A DNA stretch of 64,000 nucleotides from Spisula solida (GCA_947247005.1 OX365953.1:24984784-25048783); one strand, 5' to 3'; shown: positions 53,801-60,179, counted from the stretch's first letter. Notes: a model not told the origin generated them from the sequence alone. Numbers and translations are program-made.

Positions 53801-55314
53801 GCTGTTTCTGGGAAAGCCCTTGTCACACAAGTTTGTGGTATGCCTATAAAGGGCCCAAATGGGACCTATGTGTGCAAGGCCATATTGCATATGGACTGTT
53901 CCTGTGAAAACCCATGTGGGTATGGCCTTGTTGGACCTAAGTGGGACCTTTGTGCACAAGTTCATGTCACAAGATATGGGCTGTTCCTTGGAAAGCCCAT
54001 GTTGTACCCCAATGGGACTTACATGTATGTGGACACGCCCACGTCACATATGATAATAGATATGGCCTGTTTTTTGGAAAGCCCACGTTGGTATGCTCAA
54101 ATTGTACCACAATTGGACATAATTATTTATGGACATAACACGCTCATGTCATACTTGGACTGTTTCTTTGAAAGCCTATGTCACGTGGGTATGCCCTATA
54201 TTGTAATCAAATGGGACATAATAATGTGGACTAGGCCCATGTCACATATTATATGGGCCGTTTCTTGGAAAGCCCATGTTGGTATGCTCATATTGTAACC
54301 CAGTGGGACATATGTAGAAAAGCCATAAGAATACTGCCAAATGTAGATCTACCAAAGTATGTTTTACTGTTGCTGTTTGCAGTATACTTTATATATATTT
54401 AGTGTTTAATGAATACACAAGCCCAACATGAAGCATATTTATTTATGCATCTGTGTTGGCTGGACTGTTAAAAGTAAACAGTTTGAATTACAGCTATAAA
54501 TATTTTGTTACAATTAAACATTGAATTTGTTGAACAATAAAATGATCAAAACATTTTTTGTTGTTTTGGGTTATTTTGAGACCTTAATCAGACTACAACA
54601 CTAATTCTGTTTAGAATGCACCAGCTGACGGATAAACAGTTGAAACACATCGAGTGTGTATTGACACTTATTTTGACAGGTAAAAATTATTTTGAGTTGA
54701 CCCCCACACCAGGAATCTATAAATAAATACATGACTACACCGGTGTGTCGGAACTAATTAACTTGTACCGAAACTAGTTGAATCAGTGGCGTTGTTTACA
54801 CACGTCGTTTGCATAGTTTTCGTGGATAGGTTTTATAGTTGCATTTGGTCTTATTTTGTAGCTAAGAGATTTATCTTTCTACTCATGCAAAGAAATTAAT
54901 TGTTTGCATATAATGTATTGAATTTGCAGCAAAAATGCAACACGTGTACTGGAACTGATTAATTGACTGTAGATCGAGAACAAAAATCCGATGCTCGCGG
55001 TCTTATTGACGCAAAATAAATGTAAAATAATCGTTCAGCACGACAAAGTGCATGTTAAAACACGATTGCAACAAAAACTAACATCAAAATATACTCACTT
55101 CCGTATTTACGATGTTTTTTTAAAAAAATGTTCAAAATATGGCGAACTCACAAACCAACGGCCGAAGTTACGTAAAATACAAATAAATACCTACCGTTTT
55201 TAACCCATTTTCCCTCGTTAGTCTGTCCAGTATAGTTCCTGAACTTATTTGCGCTTCCGACAAATACAGACATCCTAATAACACAAATAAACACTGTAAC
55301 ATTTTCGGAGCCAT
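17504..55314 (-). CDS. Two-domain fasciclin (FAS1) secreted protein, 8 coding exons
   Basis: Exons in transcript order are 55314-55195, 31859-31691, 31020-30917, 30447-30269, 28009-27850, 21780-21657, 20252-20114 and 17666-17504. They total 1158 nt (385 residues plus TGA) and every junction keeps frame. Residues 1-21 form a signal peptide (MAPKMLQCLFVLLGCLYLSE). FAS1 domain 1 covers about 26-170, with H1 motif LTVFAFNDTAF (59-69) and H2 motif NGIIHVLDRPL (158-168). FAS1 domain 2 covers about 192-318, with VTFFLPSENAL (217-227) and NGVIHIIDRMF (306-316). The tail (333-385) is acidic, then Ser/Gln-rich. NxS/T sequons occur in both domains. FAS1 proteins (periostin, TGFBI and fasciclin families) are generally extracellular adhesion or matrix proteins; no transmembrane or GPI signal is visible, so secretion is inferred. 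All introns are GT-AG except the exon 7 donor (ATAAGT). The exact function is unknown. Confidence 0.85.
17825..18105. mobile_element. Non-autonomous repeat ending in GGGGGCATAAAAA
   Basis: It has a GACCTTGACC-like segment (AGGTCAAGGTGAAGGTCGAA), a (ACGG)n tract near 18031-18055, and the terminus ATACGGGGGCATAAAAA. The same architecture recurs at 20440-21200 and 28465-28735. Confidence 0.55.
18157..18262. mobile_element. Short TIR element, ~106 bp
   Basis: GTGCTCATTACATACGAGTT on the left and AACTCGTATGTAATGAGCAC on the right are perfect complements over 20 bp. Confidence 0.65.
18660..19770. other. No gene recognised
   Basis: Contains two copies of CCGGGGC/ACGGGGCGCTTG words (18690-18785), otherwise unremarkable intronic sequence of the FAS1 gene. 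Confidence 0.35.
19776..19940. repeat. Perfect palindrome with 82-bp arms
   Basis: The arms 19776-19857 and 19859-19940 are exact complements around a 3-base centre at 19858, including CTCACTGAAAAATTTACAAA on the left arm. A further diverged copy of the unit (GCAAGGACAAAGATAGCTTC) follows at about 19950-19985. It could be a foldback element or a library/assembly foldback. Confidence 0.85.
20114..20252 (-). CDS. FAS1 gene exon 7 (domain 2, H2 motif; odd donor)
   Basis: The acceptor is CACTATTTCAG. The exon encodes LVKSGGVTAMIERGNITVAN, then GVIHIIDRMFGYVYNSAREQ and IAQDA. The only junction that keeps phase with exon 8 is GCACC|ATAAGTATT, with AT instead of GT at the start of the intron. If the intron is not removed, TAA (20112-20110) stops the protein after Pro332, just behind the complete second FAS1 domain. 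Confidence 0.8.
20440..21200. mobile_element. GACCTTGACC repeat element with internal tandem units
   Basis: Four ~170-190-bp units contain CCTTTGACCTCTAAGTGTGA and 'GTGGTGAACATTTGTACCAA'. They are followed by a (GACC/GACA)n tract (21100-21150) and the terminus TTTGTTTGCGGGGGTATAAA. It lies in FAS1 intron 7-6 territory. Similar elements are abundant in bivalves, from memory. Confidence 0.65.
21657..21780 (-). CDS. FAS1 gene exon 6 (domain 2, middle)
   Basis: The acceptor is GTATTTCAG and the donor is AGAG|GTAACT. At 124 nt it runs from phase 0 to phase 1. It encodes YFKQHYILDCVVYTSYVEHQ, then ENYDSAYQGSRILLMRQDAD. FKQHYI corresponds to the conserved 'L..H.V' helix of FAS1. A partial copy of the acceptor and exon start sits just upstream in the intron (21841-21930). 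Confidence 0.82.
21841..21930 (-). pseudogene. Partial copy of FAS1 exon 6 acceptor and start
   Basis: On the minus strand, ACCTAAATTTCAG|TACTTTTAAC repeats the acceptor and first bases of exon 6 (TATTTCAG|TACTTTAAAC). The copy reads TAC TTT TAA, so it would stop at once, and the donor half is missing. Confidence 0.6.
22235..22442. repeat. ~50-bp tandem repeat with CCAATCAAAAT
   Basis: Five units of GGCCAATCAAAATNATTAAT then ACAAAGCATTTATATAA. It lies in a FAS1 intron. Confidence 0.6.
22954..23118. repeat. 84-bp tandem duplication
   Basis: Two near-identical copies starting AACACAAACAGTTGAATATT and ending GAGGGATGATCAAAAAT, offset by 84 bp. This is a recent duplication. Confidence 0.85.
23663..23833 (-). 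pseudogene. FAS1 gene exon 5b: alternative copy of exon 5 with a 1-bp frame break
   Basis: The acceptor is ATTTTTAG and the donor is GCCAAC|GTGAGT. Like 5a it needs two bases from exon 4 and is built to end in phase 0, so it can only replace 5a, not follow it. It encodes LWSQMIKTLTEDSRFYLK, then ATAEKVTFF, then in another frame LPSENALRKIPNSKL and EELAN. The switch falls at a run of five Ts (23742-23746), where six would keep the frame; the exon is 171 nt instead of 172. Either the assembly lost one T, or this is a dying alternative exon. Splice sites look functional. Confidence 0.75.
24157..24239. mobile_element. Tiny MITE with TTAA-like ends
   Basis: TTAAAGGGGGACTTTGCC at the left end and GGTAAAGTCCCCCTTTAA at the right end form about 18-bp TIRs around a 47-bp interior. 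Confidence 0.65.
24240..25225. other. No gene recognised (FAS1 intron)
   Basis: Open frames at 24099-24670 have no recognisable domain. The sequence is AT-rich. Confidence 0.35.
25232..25340 (-). mobile_element. tRNA-derived SINE-like fragment
   Basis: The minus strand reads TAGCTCAAAGCTCAATGG then TTAGGGCG (A-box-like, 25331-25305) and GGTTTAGATAC (B-box-like, 25281-25271) at tRNA spacing. The cloverleaf has insertions, so it is a tRNA-like relic rather than a working tRNA. Confidence 0.55.
26150..26465. repeat. TCACATGA-containing minisatellite
   Basis: Units of about 22-24 bp (GTCACATGACCAGCATTATA) occur with interruptions. TCACATGA occurs eight times. The word matches the MiT/TFE (MITF-type) E-box, but here it is part of a simple tandem repeat. 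Confidence 0.7.
26605..26702. mobile_element. Hairpin MITE, ~98 bp
   Basis: CCACAGGGGTTTGACACATA then AACCTACAATGATT on the left pairs with the complement at 26668-26701, with one mismatch. The loop holds a poly-A run. Confidence 0.7.
26703..27780. other. No gene recognised (FAS1 intron)
   Basis: AT-rich. A direct similarity exists between 27490-27620 and 27650-27740 (TTGCAAAATGCACACA / TTGCAAAATGAACAGA), suggesting an old ~170-bp duplication. Confidence 0.4.
27850..28009 (-). CDS. FAS1 gene exon 5a (domain 2, H1 motif)
   Basis: The acceptor is CCCTTGCAG and the donor is GCGGAC|GTAAGT. The exon is 160 nt and runs from phase 2 to phase 0. It encodes VMKRFIENLQRYYYSAV, then TAEKVTFFLPSENALRKI, then SSKLNKLQEKELAD. 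A diverged version with the same phases lies about 4 kb downstream (exon 5b). Confidence 0.87.
28465..28735. mobile_element. Non-autonomous repeat ending GGGGGGCAATAAAAA
   Basis: Starts AACAAGAGATGTTTGTGTAA, contains GTGACCTTGACCTTTGACCT, a CAGACAGTCAGACC tract, and ends ATATACCCCC...GGGGGCAATAAAAA. It is the same class as 20440-21200. Confidence 0.6.
29483..29818. mobile_element. TTAA-flanked MITE (piggyBac-like ends)
   Basis: TTAA then AGGGCATGCCCAGAAACTGG on the left; CCAGGGCATGCCCCT then TTAA on the right; GGAGTGTC/GAGACACTTC continue the TIR. A TTAA target is typical of piggyBac-type elements. The interior has no transposase. Confidence 0.65.
30269..30447 (-). CDS. FAS1 gene exon 4 (domain 1, H2 motif)
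   Basis: The acceptor is TTTTGTAG and the donor is TC|GTAAGT. The exon is 179 nt and runs from phase 0 to phase 2. It encodes INGAMITSEQLQCSNGIIHV then LDRPLNP, the FAS1 H2 signature that closes domain 1, followed by the linker NVYQWLMNPDDPTIQT into domain 2. Confidence 0.88.
30670..30935. repeat. Direct repeat duplicating the exon 3 donor region
   Basis: 30836-30935 and 30670-30772 share CATTTTCATTGGNCAATT, CAGATGCCAGAGATTTAAAA and ATCTTATA.TTACCATCCAA. The upstream copy contains the true exon 3 end and donor (GGATG|GTAAAT); the downstream copy carries a lookalike GGATG|GTAAGT at about 30754. Confidence 0.75.
30917..31020 (-). CDS. FAS1 gene exon 3 (domain 1, middle)
   Basis: The acceptor is TATAATATAG and the donor is GGATG|GTAAATA. 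At 104 nt it converts phase 1 to phase 0. It encodes EQKITVNQLHDNSTAKALNG then RQLFINKRIRLYWM, which matches the FAS1 'L..G..LFIN' strand region. The 3' end and donor are duplicated just downstream (see the direct repeat at 30670-30935). Confidence 0.78.
31691..31859 (-). CDS. FAS1 gene exon 2 (domain 1, H1 motif)
   Basis: The acceptor is CTCTATTTCAG and the donor is C|GTAATT. The exon is 169 nt and runs from phase 0 to phase 1. It encodes FRSWCQEAMPGLYSGTG, then LTVFAFNDTAFNTM, matching the FAS1 H1 consensus (TVFAPTNEAF-like). It follows directly from GLKT at the end of exon 1. Confidence 0.85.
31900..32175. mobile_element. Repeat with GGGGCGTAGC start
   Basis: AGGGGCGTAGCTTAGTCGAA, followed by 'GGGGGGTTCGAGGCATACTC' and CCCCCTGAAATTTT. 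This resembles a common invertebrate dispersed repeat. Boundaries are uncertain. Confidence 0.35.
32177..32498. repeat. Long inverted repeat, 137-bp arms, 48-bp loop
   Basis: Left arm 32177-32313 (GGCCTATAGGAAGTTACCCC ... GCCACATCCT) and right arm 32362-32498 are exact or nearly exact complements. The loop has a smaller ATAGTG/CACTAT pairing. It sits about 320 bp upstream of exon 2 in FAS1 intron 1. Confidence 0.85.
33488..33512. repeat. (TA)n microsatellite
   Basis: About 12 uninterrupted TA units. Confidence 0.9.
33661..34360. mobile_element. TA-flanked TIR element, ~700 bp
   Basis: TATTGTCTGACCAGATTAAA plus CTGAGACT at 33661-33688 is the perfect complement of 34331-34358; the TA pairs at the very ends fit a TA target duplication. 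It contains a tRNA-like segment at 33803-33870. Confidence 0.75.
33803..33870 (+). mobile_element. tRNA-like segment (SINE head) inside the TIR element
   Basis: TGGCTCAGTAGGTAAGTG (A box, 33808) and GGTTCGATTC (B box, 33852) are at tRNA spacing. Acceptor-stem pairing is poor, so a functional tRNA is unlikely. Confidence 0.55.
34755..34870. other. C-run rich repeat end
   Basis: Two C-runs of 9-11 bases flank GAATTCCGGACGTT, then CCTCCCAAGACTTTTCCCTC is repeated in variant form. Likely a piece of a dispersed repeat. Confidence 0.35.
35155..35305. mobile_element. Dispersed repeat copy (inverted partner at 41138-41300)
   Basis: TTGCAATAAGTCGTACAGTG and GTTGAATTGTATAGTATCAC, then GTACAGTGATTTGGTTTATA, match the reverse complement of 41138-41300. 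Confidence 0.6.
35306..36600. other. No gene recognised; small hairpin at 36129-36165
   Basis: AATCACGGATATACACAGAA pairs with ATGTATTTCCGTGATT. The rest is AT-rich intron 1 of FAS1 and upstream DNA of the PHD/FLYWCH locus. Confidence 0.4.
36605..37647 (+). pseudogene. Broken PHD-finger + FLYWCH protein (MULE-associated family)
   Basis: There are two exons: 36605-36703 (donor CCG|GTAAGT) and 37151-37647 (acceptor TTCTACAG). Exon 1 gives CIDCGNDDLDN in the ATG frame, but IACDNCERWQHRTCNTG is in another frame; one base is missing near 36646-36650. Exon 2 continues in phase with GISIQMYRTAVQEDVELSF then ICHQCQ, completing a PHD-like Cys4-His-Cys3 layout. An acidic linker follows, then RGKPLLVSTDGFRYYIKKNL and LWTCS, the first half of a FLYWCH zinc finger, cut by TGA before its second Cys and His. 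Related invertebrate proteins often continue into a MULE transposase, which is absent here. It is probably a decayed, mobile-element-derived gene. It lies in intron 1 of the FAS1 gene, on the opposite strand. Confidence 0.7.
38201..38460. mobile_element. Foldback MITE, copy 2 (copy 1 at 6682-6943)
   Basis: Begins with the hairpin (GTTAGAACATATTAAGTAAA, loop GGAGCGAGCGAAGCGAAGCG) and ends ATGTAGGTTATATTCTAAA. It is the reverse complement of copy 1 with few changes. Confidence 0.75.
39222..39451. mobile_element. Short TIR element, ~230 bp
   Basis: CTGGGGTCACAAATCCCACC at the left pairs with GGGTGATTTGTGACCCAG at the right. Open frames run on both strands through it, but they contain no domain. 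Confidence 0.5.
39775..40800. repeat. GC-rich ~26-bp minisatellite
   Basis: About 35 units of GCCCCCGCCTACTGGGTTTA plus GTAGA, with variants and two ~60-bp AT-rich interruptions (ACAAATACAATATTTATTTT near 40365 and 40570, again near 40800). Larger blocks of about 190 bp (units plus interruption) repeat, showing a higher-order structure. Confidence 0.85.
41138..41300. mobile_element. Dispersed repeat copy (inverted partner at 35155-35305)
   Basis: Contains two internal units of ACTATACAATTCAACNTGTA and CTGTA.GACTTATTG, complementary to 35155-35305. Confidence 0.6.
41530..41623 (-). pseudogene. Possible dead copy of FAS1 exon 3
   Basis: On the minus strand, TTTTTCTATTTGTAG is a good acceptor. 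AGACAGCTGTTGGAGATCAA then matches AGACAGCTGTTCATCAA of exon 3, with a similar tail ending in ATG. One frame is open (VFDRTARQLLEINSTKL), but no donor lies at the equivalent place. Confidence 0.35.
41733..41862. repeat. (GATT)n microsatellite
   Basis: About 18 uninterrupted GATT units (41733-41808), then a 35-bp break and four more units. Confidence 0.92.
42508..43887. mobile_element. GAGGGCCCAAAGGGCCCT-tipped element, copy 1
   Basis: Left tip AACAAGAGGGCCCAAAGGGC, then GGTCGCTCACCTGTC; right tip GACAGGTGAGCTAAAAA. Between them are about 8.5 tandem ~146-bp units (GACCTAGATTTTGTTGAGAT ... GACCTCTAGTGACTACACAA), then a GACGGAC tract. It has no coding capacity. CACCTGTC/GACAGGTG form a short subterminal inverted repeat. 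Confidence 0.8.
44260..47910. repeat. ~187-bp satellite array, ~19 units
   Basis: Each unit contains AACTGTGAGAAATGTAAGAA, TGTGACTTGATAGATGATGC and ACTTATATATTATAGAACAT. Variant markers (TTTTAATGAACCC at about 44898, 45645 and 46574; CGGAAGCTCTTCATGAATC at about 45261 and 46009) recur every ~748 bp, i.e. every four units. One unit near 46190 is duplicated at 46377. A 16-C run occurs at about 47312. Confidence 0.9.
48160..48480 (-). mobile_element. tRNA-derived SINE
   Basis: On the minus strand, GTGGTCTAGTGGTAAGGGCT (A box, around 48464-48449) and GGTTTGATCCC (B box, 48420-48410) form a tRNA-like head. The body contains AACGTCTCGTCCGAAAGACT in plus orientation, a segment I recall from conserved metazoan SINE bodies. 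Confidence 0.65.
48888..48977 (-). pseudogene. Possible dead copy of FAS1 exon 2
   Basis: The minus-strand acceptor is TTTATTTCAG and the donor is CAAG|GTAATT, matching exon 2's GTAATT donor. The middle GGCTCATTGACTGTCACCTT resembles exon 2's VLTVFAF coding region. It is 90 nt instead of 169, with stops in the homologous frame. The similarity is weak. Confidence 0.3.
49284..51044. mobile_element. TIR element enclosing a second repeat element
   Basis: CAGAGCTACAGATAAGCT at 49284-49301 is the exact complement of 51027-51044. Inside are TTACCCAATTA repeats near the right end, the whole copy 2 element (49405-50342), and an unassigned 158-codon frame ending at 50800 that has no domain I recognise. 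Confidence 0.65.
49405..50342. mobile_element. GAGGGCCCAAAGGGCCCT-tipped element, copy 2
   Basis: Same tips and ~146-bp internal units as 42508-43887, but about 5.5 units, so copies differ in array length. It is inserted inside the 49284-51044 element. Confidence 0.8.
51160..51235. repeat. G-run/C-run repeat end
   Basis: GGCGGATCCAA, a 14-G run, CGGACCCGGCGTACG, a 10-C run and TAAAAT. This is a known-looking invertebrate repeat motif; the long homopolymers are prone to sequencing error. Confidence 0.45.
51236..53690. other. No gene recognised
   Basis: AT-rich FAS1 intron 1. It contains a palindromic NRF1-like word CGCGCATGCGCAC at 52358-52370 and the recurring word CAGTTCCGACACAC (52428, 52803), also found inverted near 54742 and, diverged, at 37838 and 54950. 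These may be ends of an unrecognised element. Confidence 0.35.
53695..54325. repeat. ~83-98-bp tandem repeat
   Basis: Seven units marked by GGGCTGTTTCTTGGAAAGCC, CATGTTGGTATG and 'GTGGGACATATGTG', at spacings of 83, 83, 83, 86, 94 and 98 bp. All three forward frames stay partly open because of composition. Confidence 0.75.
54330..55190. other. No gene recognised (5' part of FAS1 intron 1)
   Basis: AT-rich. The words GTGTCGGAACTAATTAACTT (54743) and GTACTGGAACTGATTAATTG (54949) are variants of one repeat end. Confidence 0.35.
55195..55314 (-). CDS. FAS1 gene exon 1 (signal peptide)
   Basis: This exon encodes 40 residues in phase 0. It opens with MAPKM, a hydrophobic core LFVLLGCLYL and a plausible cleavage near Ala-Gln (21-22). 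It ends TILDRLTRENGLKT, the typical first helix of a FAS1 domain, followed by donor GTAGGT. The ATG is chosen because a clean secretion signal starts there. The next exon in matching phase lies 23.3 kb away. Confidence 0.8.
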
Positions 55315-55499
55315 ATTTGTTTACCTGTGTACCGTACCTGTGTAAAATTTGACCTACTTTGACACTTTCCGACTGGTTACCTGCGCAGGTGTAAATAATT
55401 TATTTTATGCGCATAGCAGACTGGGCTCAAGTCAGACATATTAGGTAGATTATTCATTATCTAGGACAAGGCGCTCAACAAAAAGTCGTAAATATATAT

Positions 55500-57270
55500 A
55501 CATATATACGAGTACCGTACCGTACCTCTTGGTAGATGTAGTCATGCATTAATTAGTGAACTTAGTTACTAATTAAATATGCACGAGATTTAATACTTAT
55601 TTGTTACGCATTAAAACGCATGAAAAGTGAAAAAATATATAATGTTTACTTAATCAGTGATCCATTGGAATTAATAAATATAATTATGCGTGGGTAGAAA
55701 ATAGGCTTAGATCTACACTGATTCATTGTTGGCGTACAATTATGACATTTCATGATCATGACACATTTCAACATGCATGAGTCTTATAAGGACTAGATCT
55801 ACAATAGGCCTACGCTTTACAGTTAGGGACATGTATATATAGACATCCCAGTCTTGGTCACGGTTAGAAAAGTCTATAACACTGTGCCAGGACAAATTCT
55901 TCATTAACTATGATCTTCTCAGGAAGGAGAAGCGTAAACCACTATTAAATGTAGGCCTAAAGATGTGACAATTTTAATCTTGAAAACATAACAAATGAAC
56001 CAACATGTATTTATGAAAAATCATAAACATACACTTATTAATTGATATAATACTAATTCCGAACGCCTTGTATGTAAATACATAAATATACCAGATTTAT
56101 ATAGCGCGTTTTTCATGCGAACACACGTTCAAAGGCACTTTACGTTATAGTGTTGCAGCCACAAGGGCGCAGATGCATCCTCTAACAGTGCAGGTACAGC
56201 ATGGTCTGACCAGGGGGGACAGACTGAGAACGGGCCACTGAAGGGAGAGAGATACATTCATGTTTAACTATTTTCATCATTCGGCTGTTATCAGTACTAC
56301 CATCTGACCGTATATGATAGACCGACAGATAAGAAATCAAGACCTGACCGATGCTGATTTTTACACAGAAATATATAGGAACAAATTACTAAATGCATGC
56401 ATATTTAAACTATTTTTGCCGTATACCGTGACAATAGTGTTGATATCACCGTATAGTTTAATTCCTTATCTATCCAACAGTTTAATTTTATTCGTTATGA
56501 CTGTATATATTCTTGCTTCCTTTTTCTGTTTAATTGACCCACTATTTTCCTTTATAGACTACATGTATATACATCGTATAGCAGTAACGCTCCAATTCAA
56601 CAAACCTGCATACTTTAAGCGTTTTATTTAACGCCTTTGGTTTGACATAAAACTTAAATGTTGATATTACCAGCTTAAACATATGCTAATAAAGTAATAT
56701 ACGAAAATTCAGTAAAATAGGACCGTTTCTTCTTGCTTCCTTTTTATTCTGAAAATGACCAATGAAATAACTGACACATAAACACTCACGTCCTCACCAA
56801 CTACTGGTACTCAATACTTATGTCGTTCTTGTGTCTTGTTAATTACGTTGCTACTCTATCACTGATGACACCTATATGAAACTTAGCCAATGAAAATTCA
56901 ATTTAAATGAATTAAAAGTATGATCAAATTGGCCTTGTTTATAACTGTCGTTTTTATTCATTTAAATGAAAGAAAATATCATATCACTATTGCTTGAGCC
57001 TAAAGACAATAAATCATTACCAATATGTTGCTATATTGGCTCAAAAAACTGTGGAATTATTTTGTATTATCCATGACGTGATTATACACACATTTGCTGT
57101 CATTATATGCATTACTTTTTCAAAATTGGTAAAGGACATTGTTTGTCACTATAAAGCTATGTAGTAATTTGCATTTCTTTTCGAACACCCTTCGGAGAGC
57201 CTATATGGACACAGATTCCTGCATAATATCCGCGAATGTGCTTGTGTTACCGTGTGTAAAAACGTGTATA
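55500..57270. other. No gene recognised between FAS1 exon 1 and the 57.3-kb minisatellite
   Basis: A repeat-like piece TATATAGCGCGTTTTTCATG then AAAGGCACTTTACGTTATA is at 56098-56150. The hydrophobic 105-codon frame at 56314-56631 has no family match that I know. Confidence 0.35.
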
Positions 57271-57274
57271 GATA

Positions 57275-57432
57275 TGTATATCCTCCGAGTAGGTATCGTA
57301 AGTACGTACATCCCACGTGCATGTATCGTAAGTACGTATATCCTCCGTGCATGTATCGTAAGTACGTACATCCCACGTGCATGTATCGTAAGTACGTATA
57401 TCCTCCGTGCATGTATCGTAAGTACGTATATC
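57275..57432. repeat. 30-bp minisatellite (60-bp higher-order)
   Basis: Five units of ATCGTAAGTACGTAYATCCY plus MCGTGCATGT, alternating ACATCCCACG and TATCCTCCG. The period is a multiple of three, so several frames on both strands stay open. Confidence 0.88.
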
Positions 57433-57596
57433 AAGTGACCTTTCCATTTGGCATTTGTTAGATTTGTTCATTAAATACATAGGATATAATACAACAAATA
57501 GTATATTGTAAAGTATAGTTTTTATTTTATTTTAAGTATATTTCAGAGTTTGTAGTACACTGTATATAGAATTATATGTGACATTAACCCTAGGTA

Positions 57597-58833
57597 CACT
57601 TAACCGATTTAGAAACGCAACTATTTTGGGGGTCGGTATTTTCTGTATTAATTATTATTTAAATTTTATTGGAGTATAAACCAATGAATGGGACGCTAGT
57701 CTTGTGTCTGTTACAATTTTCTACGAAATAATATTTCAATTTAGCCAATTACGTCACAGTGGCGTCATTTTCATTATTTACACGTGACGCGTGAGCAAAA
57801 CCAGTGGGTGTGACGATTTGACCGACACTTTATAAGGAAACGATACCCCAACAAAAAAACATAAAATTAAATTTTGAAGTGCGTTGTAAATGGTGCCAAG
57901 CTTTTAGGATACATAACATCCTGGCGCCATGGGCTTGCTTTAAAGCAGTTATGTGACGTTTTATCATGACAAAGTAGATAAACTGTCGTCTGTCGACGAT
58001 ATTTAGACTTGCATAGTGTTTTCAAGAGGCAGGTTACACCTACGATTGTCTGCGTCAGGTATGCCGACGATACAAGCGCGTAAACATGATGGCACCAAAC
58101 GAATGTTTTTTAAAGACGCCACTTCCGGTCAAACATATTTTTTGTTATACCAACAATTTGAAGGCAATGGTACGTACGATTAAGTAATTTTGCTAAAATA
58201 TACATTCCGTAACATTTTGATTAATGTTTATTATGACCCATGTTGAAAATCGTTTCATTTTGTCTTCTTATTTATCATGACATATTCCATTATCTACTTC
58301 CGGTTACGGGTTTGAGATGCCATAGACATAAGAAATGTACATTCTTAACAATTGGACACAATGCAGCCTATGCTAGATGGACAAAAACTTGCTGTCAGCT
58401 CATGTTGCGGCTGTGGAGGTCATTGCATTTTTACTCGTGAAACGAAATTTGAAGGCAGACACATGTGGCCGTCAAGAAGTGCATCATCCAGCAGAAACTT
58501 CTGAACGTTTTGATTGATACGTGTTTTCCTCATGGATGTGTGGAACAATATCCTACACTACTTTATTTTCCCGCCAATGAGGCAAAGACGCCTGATTTTA
58601 ATAGCAGGTTGCAGCTTATAAATACATCATTGATTTTGCGAACTTGACATTGTCGATCAATACATTTTGTGGTTTGGTTTTGTGACCATCTATACCTTGA
58701 TTACAATAAAATTTGCACATCTATGACTTCATGTATTGATTTCATTACATGTAAAATTTCAATAGAATTGAAGCACTTTAACTGACTTAAATTTATCAAA
58801 AACCCACTGTTGCGTTCTTAAATCGGTTAAGTG
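57597..58833. mobile_element. TA-flanked TIR element, ~1.24 kb (mariner-like ends)
   Basis: CACTTAACCGATTTAGAAAC then GCAAC after TA at 57595; the complement GTTGCGTTCTTAAATCGGTT then AAGTG before TA at 58834. One mismatch region only. No intact transposase was found; open frames at 58240-58647 are unassigned. Confidence 0.72.
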
Positions 58834-58839
58834 TATAAT

Positions 58840-59815
58840 ATCAATTATAAATTCATGTACGTACAAGTATTTGTATTGACTAGAGTCAAAAGCCTGAAGG
58901 TATTCATTCAACTATATTGGTCTTAGCGTAGCACATTTAGAGTATTAATATGGATATGAAATTTAAATGTTAACGCATCAACTGTATCTCGAATAACAAC
59001 TATACAATCAAGGATTCGACCACTGTATCTGCATAAACTTTCACATAAAAATATCAAGTGTACTCAATACTCAAAGACATCTCTTTATTAAAATCGGGAG
59101 ATAATGTGTCTGCGTGGGAAAAAATTGATGTTTGGCCGGGGGTATTTTAGGGGGGGGGGTATTTTTAGAGCATGCCCCCCCCCTGTTTTTCGAAATAAAA
59201 GTAAAAAAATAATAACCTAGCAATTTTCCGCCAGGTACCAAGAAAACTAACGCTGTAACACTTGTCATTTGAGATACCTATGCGAGTATTCTCCCTTATA
59301 TTAGTGACAATATTTACAAATTTAAAAATAGTTGAAACAGCGGAGTGGTTTTCACAGGTCCATGCATTAAAAGTTGTCAGCGGACAAACTGTATTGATCA
59401 TTGGCAGAATACAGAATACAGTGTGTACCAACAAATCAGAATACAATCAAAGCGCCCAAAGCATTATAGCTGTTCGAATGAATACAGGGGAAGTATAACT
59501 ATAGATGATGTAGCTGTATTTTTTATAGTCGATTTATACATTTATTACTAGCGTATACTCTTTAAAAATACATGCTTGACGCTTGACTGTCTTGATGTAA
59601 ACTCCTATCCGTATATACTAGTACTGGAAGATATACGTAGCTTTCTGACATGATATGAATATACATTGATCTACAAGTTTTAATGCTCAAAATCATCTAA
59701 ATATGCCAACAATAATAGTAACCTACACATACAAAGTACACAGATATAATGGTTTACCAGTCAAAGCGGAGTAAATGATATGCATGGTCCAAAAATAGTC
59801 AATAGAAATCGGTAT
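58840..59815. other. No gene recognised; G-run repeat end at 59135-59190
   Basis: TATTTTAGGGGGGGGGGTAT and GCATGCCCCCCCCC sit close together and could pair. Otherwise AT-rich flank of the SLC26 gene. Confidence 0.35.
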
Positions 59816-59816
59816 A

Positions 59817-59822
59817 TTTATT
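59817..59822 (-). terminator. Candidate poly(A) signal of the SLC26 gene
   Basis: AATAAA on the minus strand, about 360 nt after the SLC26 stop codon. It is the closest canonical hexamer I noticed in the right direction. Such hexamers are common by chance in AT-rich DNA. Confidence 0.3.
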
Positions 59823-60179
59823 GAGGTAGACGCATGCTGTTCATTCAGAAGTATGGTATGGTCTCAATTATCTTGCGATCACCTTTGAATTTTGGAAGTT
59901 TCTGTTTTCTTCGGTAAATAAAATATTGCAATGCGACAAAGATCGATGTGCGATACTACTGGCTGACCGGTTTACTATTGCAAAGGTGACGTCGCCTAGC
60001 GGCGGCGGAGGAATAAAAGTGGTTTCATCAACCAACTAAACTATGAGTGGTTGTAGAAACGTGTAAATAAATATAGTTGTTCGATACCAATAACACTTGT
60101 CTATGCGTTGCCTAAGAATATTAATATACATATTAATTATTAAGTAGTATATTTAACAGCTTGTCTTAAAAGCGAAAAG

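Noticed and set aside
53840..54298. 152-codon plus-strand frame
   Set aside because: It follows the ~83-98-bp tandem repeat; units differ in length by non-multiples of three, so no frame is conserved between them.
56314..56631. 105-codon hydrophobic frame
   Set aside because: AT-rich DNA often yields Leu/Ile/Phe-rich frames; it has no homology that I can name and no neighbouring exon logic.
57139..57480. Five overlapping frames of 69-99 codons
   Set aside because: Produced by the 30-bp minisatellite without stops; frames on both strands are equally open.
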